Source: Sthenelais limicola
Taxonomy: Eukaryota; Annelida; Polychaeta; Phyllodocida; Sigalionidae
Length of the DNA: 64,000 bases
Assembly: GCA_942159475.1 (NCBI GenBank)
Contig: OW804096.1
Location: forward strand, 106,118,194-106,182,193
Direction of reading: 5' to 3'
This document shows positions 49,108 to 61,400 of this stretch, piece by piece. Positions within the stretch are counted from its first letter, which is position 1. Each line of letters begins with the position of its first letter. Position numbers and translations under genes: made by a program. Below the pieces are notes generated by a model. It was not told where the DNA came from and did not search any database. It saw only the letters and a program-made list of their open reading frames with translations.

Positions 49108-49163
49108 ATGGAGGGCCTTATAGAAGCGATGCTGTTGTCAACTCACCAACACAGGCCCTCCAT
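49108..49163. repeat. Inverted repeat with 11-bp arms
   Basis: ATGGAGGGCCT at 49108-49118 and AGGCCCTCCAT at 49153-49163 enclose 34 bases. No target duplication is seen. Confidence 0.75.
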
Positions 49164-51854
49164 TTCTACCATTGTACAAATGCCGGTCACAAGAATGAGT
49201 AATGGCATATGATTCAGAACAAATTGCTGGAATGATTGGTCACTCTCCAAAAGGAAATTCAATGTTGAAATGTGAGGAGCCAAAAATGATTGAGTGGGTG
49301 TCAAAGGCGACGGGGCACAAGCTCTGATTGGAAACCTCGATAGATTTTTCCCATGCAGTTTCTACAATATTACATACAGTGCCCTAGACTTAAACAGTTT
49401 TAACTGTGCGCATGAGCAACTAGTTAAACAAGAAATAAATCCAGATGTTTTAGATAGAGGGTTAGATCAAGGAATAGGCATCCAGACACAAATAATGTTT
49501 GTCATCTGTTCTCCACAACCTTTGAGTAAATCTCTATTTACCGAGGGTTGCCAGGAGTCATTCATGATGCTTGTCATGTTGGTGAATTTAGCCACTCACA
49601 GATACTGACATATCTAGGGTTTATGGAAGATAAAACACTCTCAACCATGTTTTCCCTACGATAGGTGCCGGAACGTGCCACAGGAGTCTAGGGAAGATAG
49701 ATGAACCCTGTTTTTATTGGGGCTAGCATTCTTCGGGTAAAAATGTGTTTCCGTAAGAACTCAGAACCCCAATCTCCTCTTTTTATTTGTATGGGAATAA
49801 CCCAAATCTGATTGGAGCTTGCCGTCTCTCGTTGCTCTTATCTCGAGCTTCAAACTGTGGATGTCTATGAACCATGGTGATACACGAGCCCGACTGGTAT
49901 TATAGCTGGCAGCAATGTAGACTTTCGCCAAATTTGTATTTTACTATTTTACTCGGAAAAAAATTTAAACATTTGAAAATAAAACAATCTAAATTAGTCA
50001 GACAAAATCTGAGGCATTAAAAGTAGGAGATCGTAGAATTTAGGGGGCCGATTCAATCATTGTTTCTAATCTAACCAAAGAAAGGGATAAATGAAATATG
50101 TTCTGAGCAAGTCAAGAGCTCGCTGACTGACAAATGACCCCAGTAGCCGGGGGTGAAGTGAGAAGCCCTTGGAAGCTTGAACACTTCGTGAGTCGCTCAT
50201 CAAGCAGCAGATATCCCCAGCTCAGAGTCCACCATCTGGATTATATTGAACACTGGCAATACAAGTATTACCCCTAGTAAATCACTAGAACATATACACG
50301 AGAGCGGCTCAAACAAATACATGCGACATATTTTCAAAAAGTGCTAGGATATAAATGAAGTTGTATAATAGTGCCTGTCCCAAAGGTTATATTTTGTGTT
50401 TCAGATCAACTTCTGGTCATTCATTTAATCCCAAAGCACAGAAGAGCAGCAGTAAATGAAAGAAGGAAGAGACGAAATCGTGGTGCAAACGCCTCGAGAT
50501 TGACTATAGACGCTAGAGAGATATCTATGGTCATTCCACTTAAACCGTTGAAAGCCTCAACTCGGATCTCCCTGTAACAACACTCAGCCAAACCTCAGCA
50601 TATAGCAAGATACGTTGTCTAAACAAGCTTTGAAACCAAATAACATTATCTGAATCTATTCCTAAATATTTCAAACTTTCGTGAATTGTGCACCCAAAAT
50701 TCGACTATATATAGTTGGCAAATAAGGGTAAAGAAACAGAATCTCATTTATTTTCAGTCGAACAAAAGGTGACAATGCCCTTTTTCATAGAGGGGAACAA
50801 TGGTAAATGTCTCATGCAGAGTAGCAGAGTAGAGTGGGTTCTGTAGAATGATTCTGATAGGGCGGGGTGTGGATATTCTCAACAGTGACAATCTGACCTC
50901 GTAACACAGATTATCTCATTTCTTGATACGACTTCTAAGGAAATGTTCAAAATCGAACATTTGAATATGCCTTATCATAACTTTTATTTAAAAAAGAATA
51001 ATTTTAAGTGATGTCAATTGACAGGCCTTCCTCGCAAAAAACTTTATGATTCTAACACTATCAAGTTCTGTACTTGCAAAAGTGGCAAACACAGCAGGAG
51101 GGGGCGCGGGACCCCAAATACAATTGGGGGACGATGCTTCCAAGCCAGGCAGTGACATAGATCTGTATTTAGTCTGAAAATAAGCCAGGGAGATACAAAA
51201 GTCACCCACTGAGCTAGGGTAAGGAGGGACAAGGAGCAAATGTGTTATTATTTCTCCTATTGCTCACTGAAAAGCTTTCCAACACAGAGGAAAAGAGGGC
51301 GAACAGACTATTTCAACACATAATTCTTTTTCGGTGTCCTGAGGTCAAACTAATGGGCTTTTCTTGGAATTCACAAACAGAATACTGAAAATATGTCACC
51401 ATCTGAAAAAATATATTTTCAACATTTTCATCACTGAAGCCGGTACTTGCATGTATAGTAGCTTGTCACAGACATAGAATGCAGTACAAAGCTTCCTCTT
51501 ATTCGAAGTTCTAAGTCTCAGCTTTTAGCATTGAGAGCATGGCATGGTAATGTTTACACTCTACTATCTATGCACCCGCTGCGTCTCCTCCCAATGACCT
51601 AATCGAGCTTTAATGACCACAAAACATGTCTAGGGAATAATCAAGTGGCTAAGGTAAATAAATATAGCAGGGGTGGTGATATAACAGGTTACCATGGATA
51701 TAGAACACTAAGCTATGATGGAACATGATGGAACAGCGCGAACGCTTCTATTGCGAAAGATAACAATTGCAAAGCATTTTAAAGCTAGAAGGAATTTGAG
51801 TATAGAAAAATATGTGAAGTGACGCTAAAGGAGAGGCGAGGCCAAGCTCTAATA

Positions 51855-51968
51855 AGGGATACTTTGATTAAAGAGCATCGCGAATAATAACATAGAATGG
51901 CGAAAGATGTCGTGTTTTATGATTTTGTCATGACTGCAACGAAAAATACATTTATCTTTTTTTTCCAG
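51855..51968 (+). repeat. 114-bp dispersed repeat, plus-orientation copy
   Basis: It starts AGGGATACTTTGATTA and ends in a T run followed by C(C)AGC. It matches the reverse complement of 48448-48561 with only a handful of differences over 114 bases. No terminal inverted repeat and no flanking duplication were found, so its class is unknown. Confidence 0.85.
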
Positions 51969-53162
51969 CCGGCCCTTGTCCACTAATATCATGTGACGTG
52001 CGCCCACAGCATCTCCATGGGACGCTACATGCTTCCAACATCCTGTCGTGTGGCATGAAGCAATCATCTTGTAGGCCAAACATTTACCCTGTCTGACCCT
52101 CGAAGGCTTGATAAGAGATCAATTTGATCTTTGACCAAACCTTCTAGCCCAATTTCCAAGATTCAAAGGTTGTATTGACCAGGTTATTTATCCAGGTGCA
52201 CTGTTGCTTTTTCAGATCACATCAAGTTGAAAATGACGATCTTGCCAGGCTGTGTCAATATACGGATTTGTATTGTATTTTCTACAAAGAATAAATGAAT
52301 ACTTTAAAGTAATTCTAAATTCTCATCTCGGAGGACCTTACCAGGCCGCAGGTGTCTATGTAGCGTGAAAAAAATGAAAAATAAAATGGTTTCCTTCCCT
52401 TCTTTTGGGAGAAGGAATCTTCCATTTATCACCACAGCTGGGATGTGTAGATGGAATCAGGTGGGAGGGGAAAAGGTGATGGTTGAACTATAAAAAAAGC
52501 TGCAACTACTTTAACAGTTTGCCTGAATAATGACACAAGCGTGCTTTTGCACAGCTGGTATCAGCCCATCAAAACTAGATCTGACAAAAACTTGAGGTAC
52601 GGGATCAAGGTGATCTCCCGTCGCATGCTGATTCTGAGAAGTAAAACCAGGTGTCTATAATGATGTCAGACACTCACCCCAAGCACCAAGGTTTACTCCA
52701 AGAAATCTCAGATAGGACCATTAGTTGAGGAGTCGAGGCGCTCTTCTCGTCAATTTTCATAAGCGTCAGTGTCAAAATATTGGCATGATTGGCACTGATA
52801 CCGGATCTAGGCGCTTTGTACACTTTAACAAGGAATTTCGGTAACAAGATCGAAAGGGTTCCCCTTCAAAAGATACAACATTTAGTTTGGGGGTTAACGC
52901 TCGCGGAAGAAAAGCTATCTTCGATTTGATCGCGTTAGGGTACTTTCAACAACAACTATAATGAGTCTCTTAGATGTTTCTTTCTTGGCAATGAACCCAG
53001 AAACTCTAGGGTTTCTGAAGGGTTCTTGGTTGGCACTTGGCCATGTTAATGTGAGCTATCAACAGATTTTCCTGAGTCATTGACTATGAGACAATACTTG
53101 TGTCTGGCCCCACGTACACAATACACGCTGAAGGCATTATCATTAGCGTCTTTCGCTCTAAG

Positions 53163-53194
53163 CAACGAGAGTGGAAGGACTTCCAGTCTCGTTG
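53163..53194. repeat. CAACGAG-ended palindromic insertion, copy 2 (32 bp)
   Basis: The ends are CAACGAG/CTCGTTG. The inner arms AGTGGAAG and CTTCCAGT are complementary with one mismatch and leave a 2-base centre GA. The direct repeat CTCTAAG flanks it exactly at 53156-53162 and 53195-53201. Confidence 0.85.
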
Positions 53195-55716
53195 CTCTAA
53201 GCAAGCACTCGTCCTGTTAGGGTACCTTGACATTAAAGGATGCCAAGTGTTACTATGGTAACTGGGAGGGTAGTGATAATAATGAAGGAGGAGATTGGGT
53301 GACAATACTTTGGATGTTCTGGTCAGCAGGAGGTTAACCATACAATAACCTGTGCCCTTTGATGGAAGGCTTGACCACAGGTATGTACCGCAGACCACAT
53401 AGGCCAAAACTAAAATGTCGCTAAGGTTCAATGATTATACACATAAAAGTAGAAGACTACTCTGAAAGGTATGCATAGCCTAATTGAATAATGCAATGAC
53501 ATCGCCACAAATGTCACATATTAAATGGAGAGAAATTGGCTATAAAAGGCATTCCTTCTATGAAAGAAAATTGTCTTTCTGAACTCGCCTATTTCAACAG
53601 ACGTGTTTTTTTGTTTTTTTTAAAAAATTAAATGCCAATTCAAATCCCTTTCATCTCTGGCAATACACGATGGATAATGGCCCCAGGAATTGCTGCCATG
53701 TTCATAAATGCATAAAAGACCCTTTCACAGGACTTAGTGATCTTTTCTGAAAGCTAAATATCCATGGGCAGGGACAGGCATTGATCTATATCAATAGGTT
53801 CGGGTTAGAAAAGGGGTAAATGTGACCCTGTGTCATGAGCTAGATTGTGGTCAGTTTTGCCCCAGGCATATCTTACAATCCAAAATAACCCCTGAGAATA
53901 GGACTGAGAATTCCCAGCCTATAATCAGAAGGCAAACTCGGGTTAACATATTGAAAACCTGCCAAGATTTGTGAAAGCTCCTCTTGGGAATATTATCTGA
54001 CGACTGAGCTTGTCAAGGCGAGTTTCACAACTGATTTAACCAGAGCTCTGGTGTCAAGACTCTGCTTGGTAAATCCTACTTTACGTCCACATCTATTCTT
54101 AACATATAAAAACAGTAAATGCATGTTGTTGCCGACAGCCTATTCACATACTTTGACAGATAGAAGGATTTATTCAGCTTTCACAAATGTATCCTTTCAC
54201 AATCGATTCGTATTGAGGAAGGTAGGGCTATGGTCAGGCTTATTGTCAATGTGAAAAAGAGGGTTCACAATGAAGGCATATTCTTATATACTGTACACAA
54301 AAGTAAAATATCCTGAATATCTCCTCAGCAAAGTTTCTCCTCGGGTTCATCTCTGATCCTCAACCTATCTCAGGTGATGACAGGACGACCAATTGCCTCC
54401 ATTAAATATCAGATCCTCATTCATATTTCATTTGAGAAATAATCAATCATATCGAACCCATCTCTAAAGCCTTTTCAGCGAGTGAACCTAAGCAATATGA
54501 TCGAGGACAGCGATTTAACGCCCCATGACTTCTTCTCTCATCGACCATTTCAGATCATAAATTGTAAGTAAGCTTTTCGCTCTATTGGCCCTCAATGAAC
54601 AAATCCAATTTATCATAATAGCAACCCTGTCCTCCTATCTGGGTCTGAAAGAAATCAACAGCCAGCAACTGGTAATACCCGATAACCCGAGAGAAAGCAA
54701 AAGGTAATATACAAGCTTGGGGGAAGCCTATGTGGGCTGACCCAATACGACCCTGTCCCACCTCCCATAGGTAGGCTGGGTGAGGATGAAAGGTATATCT
54801 CGGGCACAAGGATCCACCCACAGCGTCTTTATATCCCCCTTAGGCTTAACTTAAGCAAGTGTCTAGAAGAAGCTTGGCGTCTCAACCTGAGGATGCTAGA
54901 GTGATTGATACCCAGGGGTATAGTGGTGAATATGGCAGTCCATGTATGCGTCCCTTAGAAGAATCAGGTAGTCTGGGTAGTCTATGATTGCAGGTGTATT
55001 TTTAAATTTTCGATCCATTTGATTTTGATGCAAAATCACTGCAGATACTCAAAGAAGACTTGATTCAAAGGCACTAGACCGTGGGATTATTATAAATAAA
55101 TCAGTCAGGACACAATTCAGGTACGAACAAATGACTAGAATAAACATTGTTCCTTACTTCCTCTACTCTACTGCCTCTTCAGAACCAGAAAAATATAGAT
55201 GATCAGTAGATAATCAAAATGAATTAAAGCTCCGAAGGTCACTTGGTGAATGAACCATATCTACCAGGACCCCCAAGAGAACACATCCCACAATAGAGTT
55301 AAATCAGTTTACATTTGCGGATGAGGATCAGAAATGGAAAGAGCAAGGGATAACAAAAGCTGGTCGACCAGTATGTTTAACCTCGGTCGTTCTGTATCAC
55401 CTGTGCCTACCTAGAATGGCAGGGAAACTTTTACTCCTACTTATTATCATTCAGCATGGAGGCATTGTTCTTTCCAGACTCACCTGCCGAGCAGTGGCTC
55501 GATCCCAAGCACAAACATTGTACACTTAAGATCCCTCAATCCCCTATATTGAAAATGGGGGATAAATGTATATATAAACACACATCAGGGGACATGGGAT
55601 TTATGTGATCGGGGTTCAGGGTGCACAGGGAGATATCTGCAGGGTCTCCTGGAGGGATGTTATTATGGTGAACCCTGGGGATTATGCAGGTAGCCCACGT
55701 ATGCACTAAATACAGT

Positions 55717-55736
55717 AAGGGTACAGGTACCCTTAG
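55717..55736. repeat. Hairpin with perfect 9-bp arms (position approximate)
   Basis: TAAGGGTAC and GTACCCTTA are separated by AG. It is a small palindrome in the 5' intron with no flanking duplication. Confidence 0.7.
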
Positions 55737-57124
55737 TGTACCTAAGCCCCGTATCGTTGTTATGGTCAGGTCCAACTAAAACCACTTAGGAAAACCAGCA
55801 GGGGATCTCTTTTCTTCATGAAACAGGTCAAGACGACAATTATACCCATTTGTGTAAAACAGAGCATGTGAAATGAACCACTGAGGAGCAGAGGGGATAC
55901 ATTTCAAGAAATTTCTATGACGTTGATCAATCAAGGAAATCTATTATTCACCGGTCACTCGACTGTCTGGTAAGGAGCTGCGATTTTAAAATATAAACGA
56001 AGGATATGTCTATCTTGTCTTTTAACTAATGTTCAGAGATTGAGCGAGATCCAGGCATCTGATTATAAGAACATTACTACTGGACCACCCACACCCACAC
56101 CCACGACCATTAGCTTATAAAAACATCCTGTATGCCTTATCGAACCACAGTCCTGGGTAATACAAAAATGTACATATGAAGAAGTACCATGTTTTCTCGC
56201 CAGAAAGCAACACTTTATCCATGACAGCAAAGGCTTTATCCGGATCCTGATTGAGTGGTGTTTTGATGGGGTCAAGGAGTATATCCCTTATCTTGCCATG
56301 TGATAACGCATAATTAGGTCCGCATTACCTATCTGGGTCCAGATACTAACAGCTTGAAGTGACTTCGTCCTCTGTGCTAAAATCAGGGCTCTTGAATGAA
56401 TATTTACATGAAAATTGTTTATAAGACTAAACCAAATATGTAAACTAAATAACAGCTTTGAAGATAGATATGGTCACTTCGGTAATTGCCTCAAAGAGGA
56501 TATAGTCATTATATATATATGTGGATGTATGAACCGTTACCATGGTAACATAGAAGGGGAAAAGGGGTATCTAGATGCCAGGGGTCAAGGGATGGGGGTG
56601 GAGGCAGGTGCCCTGCGGGTTAGCGTCCTTTTACTTCCTAGAAATGTTCCGGGAAGACCCCAGTCACCCTGGGGCCAGATTCTACACCTCACACGCATGC
56701 ACACGCTGTATGAAAGAATGCATGCACCGTGTTTGATCGGCCAGCAAAGCAGTTACTCATGTCATGATCTTATCATGAAATTTATTAACTCAGTGTGAAC
56801 GCCTGCTATTGCATTCTGCGGATGCGCCCAGTGCTGAAATAGCAACATATTTGATGCCGGCAATACACCCTGCAATCTCATTCATGCCAATTGACACAAG
56901 ATGGTATATTGGCCAAGTTCTTGGCACACGCCCCTCAGTGTATGATATCGCGGGTCAGGCTGACATTTCTCTGAGGGTAAACCTATATGGACTGCTGACC
57001 AGTAATGGAGATCTATAAAAATAATCCATCTCAAAAATGGACATCAATAACACCTCATTATTGACAGTCATGTTTATACTGTGAATGAACAGAGTGGGAT
57101 GAAAAACCTCATCGTCGTTCTACC

Positions 57125-57137
57125 CAACGTCTCGTTG
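57125..57137. repeat. CAACGAG-family minimal remnant, copy 4 (13 bp)
   Basis: The sequence is CAACG, one T, then CTCGTTG, so almost nothing remains between the two ends. The direct repeat TTCTACC flanks it exactly at 57118-57124 and 57138-57144. Confidence 0.7.
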
Positions 57138-58382
57138 TTCTACCTAAGCCAAGCAATGCTTTGCCCATCTGCCAGCGGTCAATACAAGTCATCACAGGTA
57201 TTTCTGTATGATCTGGGTGCCAAGAGCGTTTCTCCCCTCTCTCACCTCACTGACACTGACACTGCGACTATACTATGGACTTGGCGAAATATTAACGCTT
57301 AACCCTCTGATCCCATTCTTCCCCAGCACAATGGTATCATTAATGGTAGAGTACTGAGTTGTGTAACATGTGTTAGACGCCCAGGTAAACTGTGAGGCTG
57401 TGCCATTGAGCTTGTAGCATGATCTAAGGCCATCTGATTTAATAAATACTCTCTGGCCAGCGACACCTATTGTTACTCCCTTCCTGGCATCACACACTAT
57501 TATTCCGCCATCAATAGTATGAGTCACACCTCTTTCATCATCAGGTGAGTGAGTTCAAGCAGATATGCTGAGATGCTGCCATTTGCCTTACGATTCCTTC
57601 CCTGGACCCAGAAAAAGTTAATAACACACCAAAGTAGCTTTCAAGACGGAACAAAGGTGGAAGAGGATATGGGTATGGGTATGGATTTCTTCGTTTCTAT
57701 AGCTTGTAAAGGGCACACTTCTAGTTCTAGCAGTAACCTGCGGATATTCACCCAGATAAAAAACATGGGGACTTTACATTTAGAAAAATAAGGATGATTC
57801 AACAAGGTCCGTATTCGAGCCCCTGAAATTACCAATTCCAAGCACAGAGCCAAGCATCCATTCAACAAGTTTCCATGTACATGTAGTTATCCAACATGAC
57901 GGATAGCTCCCTGTTCAGGTAAAAACTACCCCACGCGCTGTTAGCACTATTTAGGGGGGTCCACATCTACATGAATGGAGGGTTGTGGGAGGCCCACCTG
58001 GTTTCACTCGATCCTCCTAGTACTAGGGAATAGGTACTTTTTCCACTGAACAAATGAAAGGCAAAAACTAATAGTGCACTCCCGCATGGAGCTCGGCCTT
58101 TTCAACTGAACCCCAGACAGGGTAGAAACTTGCTGAAAGGAGCACTTGATGGGCCAACTCGCAGGGCGCTCAGTGAGAACATCTGGTACGGAGAATTCCA
58201 CATAAAACACTGAAAACTCTTGGATCACGCTTAATAAAGCGAAATGTACGGTAAAACATATGAAACCATAAATTCAAAATATGTTGAAAAAATTAACTCA
58301 GATGTTCTCAGTTTCCTAGGAAAAAGAACACACACCGAAGCGTTTTTACAACACAATCATATAAAGGTCCATGTACTTTACT

Positions 58383-58466
58383 CAGTTAGGTTCAGAAGGC
58401 AGTTTTGGACCCCTAAGTTTATCGCTGGATTTGGAATCGAGCAATGTGGTCGTTTGGACCTGACTG
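58383..58466. mobile_element. MITE-like element, internally deleted copy (84 bp, 4-bp TSD)
   Basis: It aligns to the reverse complement of 31568-31707 but lacks about 56 interior bases. The left end CAGTTAGGTTCAGA is a slightly diverged version of the terminal repeat, and the right end is TTTGGACCTGACTG. The perfect flanking repeat is TACT (58379-58382 and 58467-58470). Confidence 0.85.
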
Positions 58467-61400
58467 TACTACGCCAGTTATGAATATAAATGCAACTCTA
58501 AACAGAACAATAAAACACCCAGAGAATTTATTCAGTCTTTTCTCAAGTGTGACCTTTGGAGCTTCGGCACGTATGGGACACTCTAACCTGAGGGTCACCA
58601 AGAGGGTTTTTTGAGCTCATGGATTTATGCAACAGATATAAATTTGGCAGACTGACAAGCACAGGTGACCCAGAGTTCAAATAGAGAACGCATGGAACTC
58701 GTATCAAGAGCTTTCTACGTATATATTCACTAAAAACAAAGCTTATGTTTGTGAAGAATACAAGGAATGAGAGGAAAATCTAAAATCGTAGCCACAATCA
58801 ACCCGTTTGTTGTTAAAGCCACAGAAGAGAGCAAAGGAATGAGTGAATGTGTTTTCAAGGAATAATGGTCTTGGCAAAAGGACAAGGTTCTTTCAAATAT
58901 TCGCCGCTGCGGTTAAATGACAACGCTTGTCCCTTGTCAAGACAACCCAATCGTTGACATTGTCCTCACTGCTTCCAAGAGTACACATGGCCTCCGGGTT
59001 TTTCCTCCACCATGGCACAACTCATATAAATCACTCTGGAGAAATAGGTTCGTTTCAGCACTTAAAATAACCTCTTGTTCTCTGAAACTGTCAAAAAAAT
59101 CAAAATACTGGTTAGTTTAAAGTTAGACAATTGTGTTCCGATTACATCAAGAAGCATTACATTTGTAATTCGAGGGACAAAATGCTAGCTTTCCCATGGA
59201 TATAAGAGGCATCTTTATGGAAGAGGGAAATGGCATAAGGCAAGAACTCTGTCCCCTCTCACAGCAGTAAGTCTCCACCAAGTTTGCCTAAGCGCCTGCT
59301 TGGTGACAAGACAAGACACTACAAATGGGAGCATCTGCCAAGCTTTGACCTTATAACGTGTGAGCAACTCATTGGGGAATGTTGTCTCTATCAAAGCCAG
59401 GCTTTACAGATTTGGCAAGTGCAACAGGTCATGAGTTTATCTGAGAAAATATCCCCTGTGGTAAGGCCCCCTTATCGGTATGTATGCTACACTGACTTCT
59501 CTTGTATGGGTCGCACATGCAGAGCTAACCATGAAGACCCAATTCCTCTGTAACCCCTGACCTGTAGCAAACTATGTTTTTTTAAAAATCCAGGATCCAA
59601 GTTTGTACTCCTACTGGAGGAAGCTGTTGGCAATGTGTGTGGGTTTTGGTTTATGACAAGAGTCATAATATTTATTCATTCTGATCCCAGCGTAAGTTAC
59701 TTGGATATCAGGGATGCATGACTGTTCAGTCGGAGCCATACGTTTCCATACCTGTGCTATCATCAATCCCCATACAGTCTATATTTCTTCGCGTCATGAA
59801 TACTAAAAACTAAGACTGCCTCTTACCTCCCATGAAAATAATAAATTCTGATCTAGAATATTATGGGAATCTTCTTTAGAGGAAGAGGATTTCTTTTTGT
59901 CCCGTTTTTGTCACTGTTCCGAACATTTCAACACCACAGCTGTGTACACGGCTCGGTGGTATTTAAATTGCAGTCTTTTATTTGATTATTAGGTTTTCTC
60001 CGCTCCCTCGATTGCAAATGAGTGTCCACTTAGAAGAGCATGTTGAGGTCAGTGTGTGCCACAAAAAGTCCAGTTGTGTGTCCAGGCAGGGACCCTCGGC
60101 TACAAAAACAGGTAGACCAACATTTGCACAGGCCTTGTGTTTCCCAACGTTTGTATATTTCCAGGATTACCATCTAAAACCGGTTCTGCAAGCGCGTGCC
60201 CGTCTGCTTCAGGTGCTGTTGTACCTATTGCCAAGTCTTCCCGAGAATAAGAATAAATTTTGAGAACAGGTCACGTGCTTTAGATCAGCCATCCCTTATC
60301 TGAAAAGACATCGCCGTTCCAGGGCAACTGTAGCCAGATCCATTATTTTCGAACTTGAACCATGGTCCATTCCTGGGGGAGTCACGAGAGGTATAGAGAG
60401 TTTCCGTCCCCGTATCCCCCGCACCCCCGGAGGGAGTGCGAGGCGATTGCATAGGCTAGAGAGGGAATACATGTACATAAGGTTTTATTTGGGAGGAATA
60501 TACATTTCCAGGTGTCCCCTGGCAGTGTTTTCATGGTACCTGACCCTCATCATCAGAGGCTACACAGTAAATAAGCTCACCTTGACCAGGAGTCTGGCAT
60601 CTAGCAGCTGCGGGGTGAAAGGAAGGCCAATTACCTGCCACCTGAACCAATGAGGGCCCGGGACTGAGGGTCTAGATTCTATGTTAGCAGGGCCCTGATA
60701 CTAGCTGACGCCCAAAGTTACCTGGTCTAAAAACCTAATGCTGACACAACATGCACCGAGAGATGAGTGTGTCCATATACAGCCACCTCTGTGTAGGCCA
60801 AGCGGAGGGGAAAATTAGTACGTAATTGTCAAACAGTTCACTATTTCCTTAATAGTTTTACCTCACAGACGCAGGCACGTGCCATGATGTAGTCCTCTTG
60901 TAGTATATGGGCTATATCAGTACACAAATACAGGCAAGAATTTAAGAATAATCAACAACTAAAACTTCTGATCACACTCAATGATCACATATATATTGTA
61001 ACTACTGATTTCTGACTAGTAAATATTGCAGCAAACGCTAATGTTTGTGAATTGTCAGGACGCAAGGTAAACCCCAAATAAGTATTCACAGTAGAAAGTG
61101 TGCTGTTTGGTTTAGCACCAGTTCACAGGGAGATTAATACCCAGTGATTCCCCTGGGGTTATTGTGTTGGGCAATAGTGCAGATAGATGATGACATAACC
61201 ATCACTTGGGTAATGTGTCACCGAACATTTAGGTATTAGGAAACCATGGTAACCATATGCTGACCATTTAAGTCCATGTATTATGGTTATTGGAAGGCTT
61301 CTACAGGTTTTGTGCCATATGGTCGCGTGCCCACCCCAACGAGTTCTCCTGGCCAGAAATGAATTTGATGCTCAGACAATATTTGCCAGTAGCATTCAGG

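Noticed and set aside
52981..53030. Nested inverted words around AGAAACTCTAGGGTTTCT
   Set aside because: Short interrupted arms without a flanking duplication, within what AT-rich intron sequence can give by chance.
60867..60915. Possible alternative first exon on the minus strand (ATG then six codons before a GT donor)
   Set aside because: No family match, a weak donor and nothing to support a promoter or acceptor.
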